From the NCBI GenBank assembly GCA_015066045.1, contig SVPD01000025.1, positions 1 to 32,771 of the forward strand: 32,771 nt of DNA, given 5' to 3'. The stretch's first letter is position 1. Every line of letters starts with the position of its first letter. The notes beneath the pieces are model-generated. The model made no database searches, had not been told where the DNA came from, and was given only the letters and a program-made list of their open reading frames with translations. Positions 1 through 6,195 of the stretch are shown piece after piece. Source of the DNA: Oscillospiraceae bacterium (GTDB lineage Bacteria > Bacillota > Clostridia > Oscillospirales > Acutalibacteraceae). The position numbers and the translations under genes are program-made.

Positions 1-25
1 GCTGCTGCCGAAACAGAGTAGCGTT

Positions 26-54
26 ATTCTATCACCCTTTTCCGTCTTTGTCAA
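26..54 (-). promoter_or_regulatory. Sigma-A-type promoter for a leftward gene outside the window
   Basis: On the minus strand TTGACA (54-49) is followed after exactly 17 bases by TAGAAT (31-26). No gene start lies to the left inside the window, so it would serve a minus-strand gene beyond position 1. The rest of 1-205 is T-rich and holds no other gene or structure that I can recognise. Confidence 0.5.
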
Positions 55-205
55 CAGTTTTTCGATAAAATATTTGGATATTTTGCACTACTGACTCTCT
101 TTTTGTACTCCCTTCCGGGTGTTTTTGCGTTCGTCTCTCTTTTTTGCACTATATGTTGTGCTTACGCTCTCTTTAATCCTTTTTCTTCTATATGAGGTGT
201 ATACT

Positions 206-241
206 AAAAGACAGACTCTCTTGCCCGAAAGTCTGTCTTTT
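206..241 (-). terminator. Intrinsic terminator after the DUF4097 gene
   Basis: A perfect 12-bp inverted repeat (AAAAGACAGACT at 206-217, AGTCTGTCTTTT at 230-241) lies 17 bases beyond the stop of the minus-strand DUF4097 gene. The T tract is contained in the stem end, so it could act in both directions. Confidence 0.75.
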
Positions 242-257
242 CTTATACTATAATATA

Positions 258-1019
258 TCATCCTGCCTCGGCATAAACGATATTAACCGTGCCGATACCC
301 TTGTCAATATTAACTCTCGTTTTCAGACCGCCGCCTGCATCGTAATTGAGCGCATAGTCCTCTGCCGTGCCGATAAGAGTTATATCCGCATCGCCTATCC
401 CGAAATCAAGATCGCACACACCTCTCAGGCGGTTTGTCAGTCTGAGACTGCCTATGCCCATATCCAGCTCGAGGTCGTTCATACTGCCTGCGCTGACGGT
501 GATTTCACCTACGCCTCCGTCGATTTCCGCCTTTACCGTGGCCACGGCCTCTGCGATTTCCACATCGCCCGCACCGCACTCGAGACTGAGAGACGAGCAG
601 GCCAGCCTTTCAGCATAAATGTCGCCTGCGCCTGCAGAAATATCTATCCTTTTCAGCTGAGCATCAGAGGGAATGTAAAGCTTAAGCCTCACCCCGTCGT
701 TTATACTCCCGACGGAATCGGTGATTTCGAGTCTGCCGTTAAAGCTTTTTACCTTCAAGGCAGACGAGCTGCTCTCTACGGAAAAACGGTCACCGGTCAG
801 TATCTCGCAGTCTGCCGCAGCCAATTCTATCTCTATTTCACCTATGTCCTGACCTACCTCATAAATCTTGCCGGCATCGGATGCTTCTCTGTCGCCAAAG
901 CGGTCGCTGAGAAAGCTCAGTCCGCCCACGCCTGCCAGCAGACCTCCGACTATCACTATGACAAGATAGACGGCAAAGCCTACGGCACAGTATTTTACTA
1001 TTCTCTGAAATACGGTCAT
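258..1019 (-). CDS. DUF4097-type membrane-anchored beta-repeat protein
   Basis: The 253-residue product has one N-terminal membrane segment (about residues 9-31, rich in V, I, L and G). The rest is a repetitive acidic region with short G-D/G-E/G-I turns, such as GAGDIY, GGVGEI and GIGDADI, typical of the DUF4097 right-handed beta-repeat fold. The domain probably lies outside the membrane. Its ATG overlaps the stop of the upstream LiaF-like gene by four bases (ATGA), so the two are translationally coupled. DUF4097 and LiaF-like proteins commonly sit together in envelope-stress loci of Firmicutes, but no histidine kinase, response regulator or PspC gene is visible here. The molecular function is unknown; a role in sensing or tolerating cell-envelope stress is inferred from the partner only. 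Confidence 0.8.
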   Translation of the reverse strand: MTVFQRIVKYCAVGFAVYLVIVIVGGLLAGVGGLSFLSDRFGDREASDAGKIYEVGQDIGEIEIELAAADCEILTGDRFSVESSSSALKVKSFNGRLEITDSVGSINDGVRLKLYIPSDAQLKRIDISAGAGDIYAERLACSSLSLECGAGDVEIAEAVATVKAEIDGGVGEITVSAGSMNDLELDMGIGSLRLTNRLRGVCDLDFGIGDADITLIGTAEDYALNYDAGGGLKTRVNIDKGIGTVNIVYAEAG

Positions 1020-1699
1020 TTAATATCCACTCCTCCGAACATACAGGTCGCATTGATGTAAAGAGTGGGACCGTCACCCTTCATACGGTAGGTTCTTTTA
1101 TCCTCGACACCGCCGAAAACCGAGTTCGAATATATCTTGACATTTATATCCTGCGGAACGAGAACATCTATGCCGCCGAAAATGGCACTGCCGTTTATGA
1201 CACAGTCCTGATTTATCACTGCATTACGAAGGTCACACTTCACCGAGCCGAAAACTGCATTAAGCTCTGCCCCCGTAAACTCTTCTTCCTCGAAATTCAC
1301 TACGGCGCCCGAAAACACTGCAGCCACGTTTTTCACCCGTCCGCCGTTTTCCTTTATCCTGCGTAAAATTTCCGTGCCTCTGTTTCCCACGATGCCGGCA
1401 TAAATGAGCTTGATGCCGATGAGAATGATTATCACGGGAAGAATGAGCTTCCAGAGCATATCGAAGCTTATGATGTCACGCACGCCCAAAAGCAGCATAA
1501 CACCCACGGAAAGTCCTATGGCATTGGCGGTTTTTTCCTTGGTGGTGAGCAGACCGATAAATGACGGTACGATGATAAGCAGTGTCCACCAGCCCTCGAA
1601 GAAGATGTCTATGTTTGTTATTTCCAGAGCATTGAGTGCGAAAAGCACACCGGCGACAACTAAAACCGCACCCCACATTACATTATTGAATCTTTTCAT
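1016..1699 (-). CDS. LiaF-like membrane protein (LiaF transmembrane and C-terminal domains)
   Basis: I chose the start at MKRFNN because an AGGAGG site lies about 10 bases upstream; a longer reading from 1762 would run through the preceding terminator hairpin. The 227-residue protein has about four hydrophobic helices in residues 6-105 (LiaF_TM/DUF5668 style), then a soluble repetitive beta domain from about 125 with repeated FG(G/S)V motifs (AVFGSV, AIFGGI, SVFGGV, CMFGGV). That is typical of the LiaF C-terminal domain, the 'cell wall-active antibiotics response' family. LiaF of Bacillus inhibits the LiaRS two-component system. No LiaRS is next to this gene, so a LiaF-equivalent role is not shown. 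It is coupled by a four-base overlap to the DUF4097 gene. Confidence 0.82.
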   Translation of the reverse strand: MKRFNNVMWGAVLVVAGVLFALNALEITNIDIFFEGWWTLLIIVPSFIGLLTTKEKTANAIGLSVGVMLLLGVRDIISFDMLWKLILPVIIILIGIKLIYAGIVGNRGTEILRRIKENGGRVKNVAAVFSGAVVNFEEEEFTGAELNAVFGSVKCDLRNAVINQDCVINGSAIFGGIDVLVPQDINVKIYSNSVFGGVEDKRTYRMKGDGPTLYINATCMFGGVDIK

Positions 1700-1724
1700 T
1701 TTTTCAATTCCTCCTGTCACCCTT

Positions 1725-1759
1725 ATAAAGAAAGGGACTGTATTCAGTGTACAGTCCCT
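1725..1759 (-). terminator. Intrinsic terminator after the SPFH gene
   Basis: A 10-bp perfect stem (AGGGACTGTA 1733-1742, TACAGTCCCT 1750-1759) with a 7-base loop begins 19 bases past the SPFH stop. On the minus strand it is followed by TTTCTTTAT. It separates the nfeD-SPFH unit from the LiaF-like pair. Confidence 0.7.
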
Positions 1760-1777
1760 CATTAAATTATACCTTAA

Positions 1778-2671
1778 TTACTTTTCTTTGATAACCTCTG
1801 TGAGTCCTGCGGCTAAGCCTGCGAGAGACTGTATCTCAGAGGGAATGATAATCTTGGTTGCCTTGCCGTCAGCGGCAGCCTGGAAGGCTTCGAGAGCCTT
1901 GATTTTGATAACCTCCTCGGAGGCACCGGCTTCGTTGATAAGCTTGATACCCTCGGCAGTGGCCTGCTGAACCTTAAGTATAGCCTCAGCCTGACCTTCA
2001 GCCTCGAGGATACGTACCTGCTTTTCAGCATCGGCACGGAGAATAGCTGATTCCTTTTCACCTTCGGCCAGAAGGATGGCGGACTTCTTTTCACCCTCAG
2101 CCTTGAGGATAGCCTCACGGCGTTCACGCTCAGCCTTCATCTGCTTTTCCATAGCGTCCTGAATCTCTCTGGGAGGCATAATGTTCTTAAGCTCCACACG
2201 GTTGATTCTGATACCCCATGGATCGGTAGCCTCGTCGAGAATGCTTCTCATCTTTGTATTGATAACATCACGTGAGGTAAGAGTCTGGTCGAGCTCGAGA
2301 TCACCGATGATGTTACGCAGGGTGGTAGCGGTGAGATTTTCGATAGCCGTGAGAGGATGCTCTACACCGTAGGTATAAAGCTTGGGATCAGTGATTTCGA
2401 AGTAAATAACGGTGTCTATCTGCATAGTAACGTTATCCTTGGTGATAACAGGCTGGGGAGGGAAGTCTACAACCTGCTCCTTAAGGGATACGGTTTTGGC
2501 TATTCTTTCGATAAAGGGCACCTTGAAATGAAGACCTACGCCCCAAGTTCCCTTGTATGCACCGAGACGCTCGACGACCATAGCTCTGGCCTGAGGTACG
2601 ACTCTGATGTTTTTAACGAGTACAGCGATAGCTAAAACTAAGATGATTAAAATAGGTATTGCAAATTCCAT
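1778..2671 (-). CDS. SPFH/Band 7 (stomatin-like, QmcA type) membrane protein
   Basis: The 297-residue protein has a membrane anchor at residues 2-18, then the stomatin-type start VPQARAMVVERLGAYKGTW, an SPFH domain to about residue 180 (with ITDPKLYTYGVEHP and WGIRINRVELKNI), and a long charged coiled coil built of repeated AEGEK/ADAEK units (about 185-245) that drives oligomerisation in this family. The ATG has an AAGGAG site 8 bases upstream. It lies 34 bases after an NfeD gene; SPFH-NfeD pairing (as in E. coli qmcA-ybbJ) is well established and points to a membrane-microdomain scaffold. No FtsH or other protease gene is nearby. Family assignment is firm; the cellular role is inferred. Confidence 0.93.
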   Translation of the reverse strand: MEFAIPILIILVLAIAVLVKNIRVVPQARAMVVERLGAYKGTWGVGLHFKVPFIERIAKTVSLKEQVVDFPPQPVITKDNVTMQIDTVIYFEITDPKLYTYGVEHPLTAIENLTATTLRNIIGDLELDQTLTSRDVINTKMRSILDEATDPWGIRINRVELKNIMPPREIQDAMEKQMKAERERREAILKAEGEKKSAILLAEGEKESAILRADAEKQVRILEAEGQAEAILKVQQATAEGIKLINEAGASEEVIKIKALEAFQAAADGKATKIIIPSEIQSLAGLAAGLTEVIKEK

Positions 2672-2705
2672 AATATGTTCTCCTTTTTTGTTTTTTGTTT
2701 TTTGT

Positions 2706-3149
2706 TTATTCGTCAGCCTTTTTCGGCGAGACTATGAGTTTTACGCCCTGAATTTTTTCCACGGTGACCTCATCACCCGCAGAAAATTTTTCATCATTCA
2801 GGCTTCTGGCGCTCCAGACCTTGCCCATACAGGTAACGGCACCACGGGCGGCAAGATTATCAATCTCCTCCGTCACCACTGCCGTTTTACCTATTACCAT
2901 GTCGGCATTGGTGGCCTCGTGCTTACCGTTGATGTGCTTTTTGGCGATAGGACGGGTGAAAATCAGAGTTACCACCGTCACCAAAAGGAACAGTACTATC
3001 TGCAGCCAGAGCTCGGCACCGCAGACCGCTGCGATGAAAGCTGCCAGAGCACCCAGAGCGAACCACACGGTGACCAGATTTACCGTAACCGCCTCGGCAA
3101 TAAAGAGGACTATTGTGGCACCGAGCCACAGTAAAACATCTTCCTTCAT
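2706..3149 (-). CDS. NfeD-like membrane protein with C-terminal OB fold
   Basis: The short (protease-less) NfeD form, 147 residues. Three to four hydrophobic segments fill residues 4-65, followed by a soluble beta-barrel region (about 80-140: DMVIGKTAVVTEEI, GKVWSARS, AGDEVTVEKIQGVKLIV) typical of the NfeD OB domain that binds the partner SPFH protein. I prefer the ATG at 3149 over the one at 3158, because the AAAGGAG site lies directly against the latter and about 9 bases from the former. It is the first gene of a two-gene unit with the SPFH gene, with a consensus promoter just upstream. Confidence 0.9.
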   Translation of the reverse strand: MKEDVLLWLGATIVLFIAEAVTVNLVTVWFALGALAAFIAAVCGAELWLQIVLFLLVTVVTLIFTRPIAKKHINGKHEATNADMVIGKTAVVTEEIDNLAARGAVTCMGKVWSARSLNDEKFSAGDEVTVEKIQGVKLIVSPKKADE

Positions 3150-3181
3150 ACACTTCATCTCCTTTTCATTATTATAGTTCT

Positions 3182-3210
3182 ATTTTAAATTATTCCCATT
3201 CCTTTGTCAA
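3182..3210 (-). promoter_or_regulatory. Promoter of the nfeD-SPFH unit
   Basis: Minus-strand TTGACA (3210-3205), a 17-base spacer, then TAAAAT (3187-3182), ending 33 bases upstream of the NfeD start. Confidence 0.7.
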
Positions 3211-3332
3211 TAGATTTATCTTTAACAAGGGTGGTTTTGCTCTGTGGTTATATAATATATTATCGCAAGCGGAAAGTGAATGACAAAAAGTGCAAAAAAC
3301 ATATATAAAAAATTACAGTTTGTGCAAAAAAA

Positions 3333-3402
3333 GCCTCCCCTTTAAAAGAGAACCCCTCCGTCAACCTAACGGTTGACACCTCCCCTTTAAAAAAGGGGAG
3401 GC
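3333..3402 (-). repeat. Compound hairpin repeat serving as terminator of the HTH gene
   Basis: Three nested or adjacent inverted repeats: GCCTCCCC (3333-3340) can pair with GGGGAGGC (3395-3402); CCTCCCC (3379-3385) with GGGGAGG (3395-3401); and GTCAACC (3360-3366) with GGTTGAC (3371-3377) around TAAC. It begins 5 bases after the stop of the minus-strand HTH gene. Elements of this CCTCC/GGAGG plus CCGTCA design are common between genes in gut Clostridia (recalled, not searched). It is probably a dispersed repeat that also terminates transcription. The A-rich remainder of 3211-3332 shows nothing else. Confidence 0.6.
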
Positions 3403-3406
3403 AGGT

Positions 3407-3907
3407 TCATCCGTTCTTTATCTCATTATATTTTTCCAGATTAATTTTTTCAGCAGCCAGCATCTGCTCCACCCATAGCTGAAGTGATTCCACGGTTATG
3501 GATATGCGTTCCAGCTCATTCTGTATAAATACGAAATCCTTTATCTCATCATCGTCGATTTTTCCGTCAGCGGTTATTTCTATAAGTCTTTCTTGACTGC
3601 TTTTCATTGAATTGAGAGAGGCCAGCATCTCCAGAACTATCTGTGCCAGATCCTTCACCTTGACCTCGGGCACATACTTTTCACCTATGGGACATTCCTT
3701 TGAGCAGTAAAGATTGCACAGAGACGGCTCACCGTAAATCTTGGCCAGAAGCAGTACCTCATCAGGGTTTATGGGATATTTGCCGTTTTCTATTCTTTCG
3801 AGTCTTTCCGGCTGTATGGGCATACCCAGCTCCATAGCTCTGTCGCACACCTCATCACGGGTAAGATCGTATTTTTTTCTTATGTCCTTATAAACAGTGT
3901 TTGCCAT
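3407..3907 (-). CDS. Small HTH (XRE-like) protein with Cys cluster
   Basis: 166 residues. The N-terminal 60 residues look like a Cro/C1-type helix-turn-helix (VYKDIRKKYDLTRDEVCDRA ... LERIENGKYPINPDEVLLLA). A compact cysteine cluster follows, C64-x3-C68-x3-C72, in CNLYCSKECPIG, and could hold a metal. The rest is a predicted helical domain (about 85-160) without a motif I recognise. It starts 18 bases after the FliB-like gene, with AAGGA as ribosome site, so it is the third gene of the ppa unit. The paired HTH and CxxCxxCC proteins suggest a shared job, perhaps metal- or redox-linked regulation; this is inference. A structured repeat lies directly after the stop. Confidence 0.75.
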   Translation of the reverse strand: MANTVYKDIRKKYDLTRDEVCDRAMELGMPIQPERLERIENGKYPINPDEVLLLAKIYGEPSLCNLYCSKECPIGEKYVPEVKVKDLAQIVLEMLASLNSMKSSQERLIEITADGKIDDDEIKDFVFIQNELERISITVESLQLWVEQMLAAEKINLEKYNEIKNG

Positions 3908-3924
3908 TAATTTATCCTTTCCGG

Positions 3925-4947
3925 TCAGAAAAGACCGATGATTTTTTCGCTTTTATAAAATTCCTTTTCGTAAAACATTTCACTCAGCAGGTCGATATTT
4001 TCCTGACTGTACTCCGTCTGCTTTGAAAAAAGCTTGCATATATTTACCGTTTCCGTAAGGTCTGCCCCTTCTCTGCTGACAAGATAGGAAATAACCGCCG
4101 TGCTGACGCAGGCGAGCTTCACCTTAGAGAGGATTTCACCGTCGAAGGTGCCCTTGAGAAAATAGCGGTATATATAATAGATAAGCAGGTTTCTCAGGTA
4201 AGGCGTGATGCCGTCTTTGATTTGCGTTTTTCTGTAGCCGGCTATGCTTTTATCAAGATAAGCCGTCCACTTTTCGTCGATAGGCTCCAGAGCGGTGAGA
4301 CTTTTCAGCACGGAAAGCATATCACCCTCTGCTGCGGTAATTACCTCATAATCCTCGGGAAGGGAGTCATTGTAATTATCGATATTTATCTGCAGCCGCT
4401 CGGAAAAGGAAAGAAGCTCAGCCACCCTTTCCCTTATGCTGCACTGCTCCCGCATAAGAACGGAGAAGATAAAGCTTCTCGCATCATAAAGCAGTGAAAA
4501 AAGCTCTTCGTCGGGTTCGTCATCTTCGCCCTCTTCCCCGTCATCAGTCTCTCTGAGCTCTGCGGGGTTTTCCGCAGTGAGTATGAGCCCGGCAGCCTCC
4601 TCGCAGCAAAGACCTATGCCGCCCTCTTTTATACTGCCGAACCACTCATAATATCTCGGATGGTCGGTGCATATCTGACACAGATGCTCCTCACCCAGAT
4701 TTATTATGATGTCGCACAGGTTTTTCTCATTGAGAAAAGGACACCTTTCCCCCTTAAGAATAAAGGAGCTGCATTCACCGCGATCGATGCTTTCTCTGAG
4801 TCTTGTGCCGAAGGAGCCGCCTATTCCGTCGTAAAAGGCTGCAGTTTTTTCGTCTATATCTATTTCCCAGCCGATGCAGCAGTTATCACTGCATCTGTCT
4901 GCCGAGCATCTGAAGCCGTCACAGTAGGCGGGCATTATAAGCTTCAT
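3925..4947 (-). CDS. FliB-like CxxCxxCC protein (annotated family: flagellin lysine-N-methylase)
   Basis: The 340-residue protein opens with a dense cysteine region (C9, C14, C19, C23, C24 in AYCDGFRCSADRCSDNCCIG) and carries further conserved pairs (ERCPFLNEKNLCDI, HLCQICTDHPRYYEWF, GIGLCCEEA). This is the pattern of the YkgJ/FliB CxxCxxCC family. FliB methylates flagellin lysines in Salmonella, and clostridial homologues inherit that name. No flagellar gene is in the window, so methylation of flagellin is not supported here. Cysteine spacing suggests zinc or iron-sulfur binding (inference). The ATG overlaps the pyrophosphatase stop by four bases. The acidic stretch at about residues 136-148 looks like a flexible linker. 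Confidence 0.82.
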   Translation of the reverse strand: MKLIMPAYCDGFRCSADRCSDNCCIGWEIDIDEKTAAFYDGIGGSFGTRLRESIDRGECSSFILKGERCPFLNEKNLCDIIINLGEEHLCQICTDHPRYYEWFGSIKEGGIGLCCEEAAGLILTAENPAELRETDDGEEGEDDEPDEELFSLLYDARSFIFSVLMREQCSIRERVAELLSFSERLQINIDNYNDSLPEDYEVITAAEGDMLSVLKSLTALEPIDEKWTAYLDKSIAGYRKTQIKDGITPYLRNLLIYYIYRYFLKGTFDGEILSKVKLACVSTAVISYLVSREGADLTETVNICKLFSKQTEYSQENIDLLSEMFYEKEFYKSEKIIGLF

Positions 4948-5474
4948 TTCGCAAAAAGCTCCTTATATCTGCCGATGGCTTCCCTTACTATTTCCTTGGC
5001 TACATCTGCGCCCTTGGCCTCATCGATAGCCGTGGCTTTGTTTTCGAGCATCTTATAAACAGAGAAGAAATGCACCATCTCGTCGAAAATATGCTTCGGC
5101 AGCTGACTTATATCGGTATAGCCGTTATAGGTGGGATCACCGCTGTGTATAGCGATAATCTTATCGTCGGCGGCACCGTTATCGAGCATGGTTATAACAC
5201 CGATGGGATAGCACTCTACGAGAGACATAGGCTCGATTCTCTCCGAGCAGAGAATAAGAACGTCCAGCGGATCGTTATCGGGAGCATAGGTACGGGGAAT
5301 AAAGCCGTAATTGGCGGGATAATGGGTAGAGGTGTGCAGCACTCTGTCCAGACGGAGCATACCCGTCTCCTTGTCGAGCTCATATTTCATTTTGCTGCCC
5401 TTGCTGATTTCTACTACTGCGTCAAAGTTTTCCACCTTTATTCTTTCGGAATTTATGTCGTGCCATATATTCAT
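4944..5474 (-). CDS. ppa: Family I soluble inorganic pyrophosphatase
   Basis: Hydrolyses pyrophosphate to phosphate in the cytoplasm, pulling biosynthetic reactions forward. The 176-residue protein has the family I pattern: an N-terminal E/K strand (VVEISKGSKMKYELD), YPANYGFIPRTY, and the metal-binding signature D-x-D-P-x-D in APDNDPLDVLIL. The start at MNIWHD is set by AAGGAGAG 8 bases upstream; an upstream in-frame ATG at 5528 lacks a site and would add residues absent from the family. It is first in a unit with the FliB-like and HTH genes (ATGA overlap, then an 18-base gap). A TATAAT at 5540-5535 lies upstream without a good -35 box. Confidence 0.95.
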   Translation of the reverse strand: MNIWHDINSERIKVENFDAVVEISKGSKMKYELDKETGMLRLDRVLHTSTHYPANYGFIPRTYAPDNDPLDVLILCSERIEPMSLVECYPIGVITMLDNGAADDKIIAIHSGDPTYNGYTDISQLPKHIFDEMVHFFSVYKMLENKATAIDEAKGADVAKEIVREAIGRYKELFAK

Positions 5475-5576
5475 TTCCGTCTCTCCTTTACGTTCAGTAT
5501 AAAATGATAATAACATAAAGAAAACCAAATATCAATTATAACCCATGTAAATAAATAAAATTTTTTCTTAAAATCA

Positions 5577-5605
5577 TTGACAATAGCACTCATTTGTGAT
5601 AATAT
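5577..5605 (+). promoter_or_regulatory. Promoter of tRNA-Arg
   Basis: TTGACA (5577-5582), a 17-base spacer, TAATAT (5600-5605). The tRNA begins 18 bases after the -10 box. Confidence 0.75.
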
Positions 5606-5623
5606 ACTTTGGCAAAAGCAAAT

Positions 5624-5700
5624 GCGCTGTTAGCTCAGCTGGATAGAGTGACTGGCTACGAACCAGTAGGTCAGGGGTTCGAGTCCCTTACAGCGCGCCA
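5624..5700 (+). tRNA. tRNA-Arg (anticodon ACG)
   Basis: 77 bases with a perfect acceptor stem GCGCTGT/ACAGCGC, a D arm with AGCTGGATA, an anticodon stem ACTGG/CCAGT around loop CTACGAA (anticodon ACG, read as ICG for CGN arginine codons), and a T arm GGGG-TTCGAGT-CCCT. The discriminator is G and the CCA end is encoded. Confidence 0.97.
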
Positions 5701-5705
5701 AAGGT

Positions 5706-5744
5706 AAGTGATGACTTAAAGAAAGTTGTCACTTATTTTTATTT
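5706..5744 (+). terminator. Terminator of tRNA-Arg
   Basis: An 11-bp stem with two G-U pairs (5706-5716 with 5724-5734) followed by ATTTTTATTT. Positions 5745-5836 hold no recognisable gene; a promoter for the next tRNA is not clear. Confidence 0.7.
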
Positions 5745-5836
5745 GCTACTAAATTCGTTCTATAGACAAAAGCGAATGGCAGTTTAAACTCTGTCGCATA
5801 AGAAATCTATACCTTAATTTTTCTCTAACACAAAAC

Positions 5837-5912
5837 GGGCCCGTAGCTCAGTTGGGAGAGCGTTCGGTTCGCAACCGAGAGGCCGAGGGTTCGAACCCCT
5901 TCGGGTCCACCA
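5837..5912 (+). tRNA. tRNA-Ala (anticodon CGC)
   Basis: 76 bases. Acceptor stem GGGCCCG/CGGGTCC contains the G3-U70 wobble that marks alanine tRNAs. The anticodon loop is TTCGCAA (anticodon CGC, codon GCG), the discriminator is A and CCA is encoded. The T arm contains GGGTTCGAACCCC. Confidence 0.97.
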
Positions 5913-5954
5913 AAAAAAGAAAAGTTGCACGGCAGTGCGGCTTTTCTTTTTTGG
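5913..5954 (+). terminator. Terminator of tRNA-Ala
   Basis: An 18-bp stem (5913-5930 with 5935-5952, two G-U pairs) with loop GGCA; the downstream arm ends in CTTTTCTTTTTT. It starts directly after the CCA end. Confidence 0.85.
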
Positions 5955-6025
5955 TATTATTCATTTTTCAATATTCAATATTCATTATTCATTCGTGATT
6001 TTGCGGCTTTTCTTAATGAATAATT
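5955..6025 (+). repeat. ATTCATT-type AT-rich repeat with inverted arm
   Basis: Short direct repeats of ATTCA/ATTATTCATT (5955-5994) with an inverted copy AATGAATAAT (6015-6024) that can pair with ATTATTCATT (5984-5993). The same word family recurs at 10222-10373, also next to a tRNA gene. Positions 6026-6139 hold nothing further that I recognise. Confidence 0.6.
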
Positions 6026-6139
6026 TCGCACGCACCACCCGCAGCCGATTGTATTCAGCATAGTGTGTGATATAATTATTCCGACAAATAAGAATTTTTC
6101 AGCATATCCCCCTGCATTTCTTACCTTCTCTCAAATCAG

Positions 6140-6184
6140 AAAAAACATTAATCCCGTATTCCGACCTCAGTCAGAATACGGGAT
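6140..6184 (-). terminator. Terminator of the LRR gene
   Basis: A perfect 11-bp stem, ATCCCGTATTC (6151-6161) with GAATACGGGAT (6174-6184), 12 bases beyond the minus-strand stop. On that strand it is followed by TAATGTTTTTTC. Confidence 0.85.
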
Positions 6185-6195
6185 ACTTAATTATC

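Noticed and set aside
192..1061. Plus-strand 289-codon open frame
   Set aside because: It is antisense to the DUF4097 gene, which has family-like repeats, a coupled start and a terminator; the plus frame has no ribosome site or domain.
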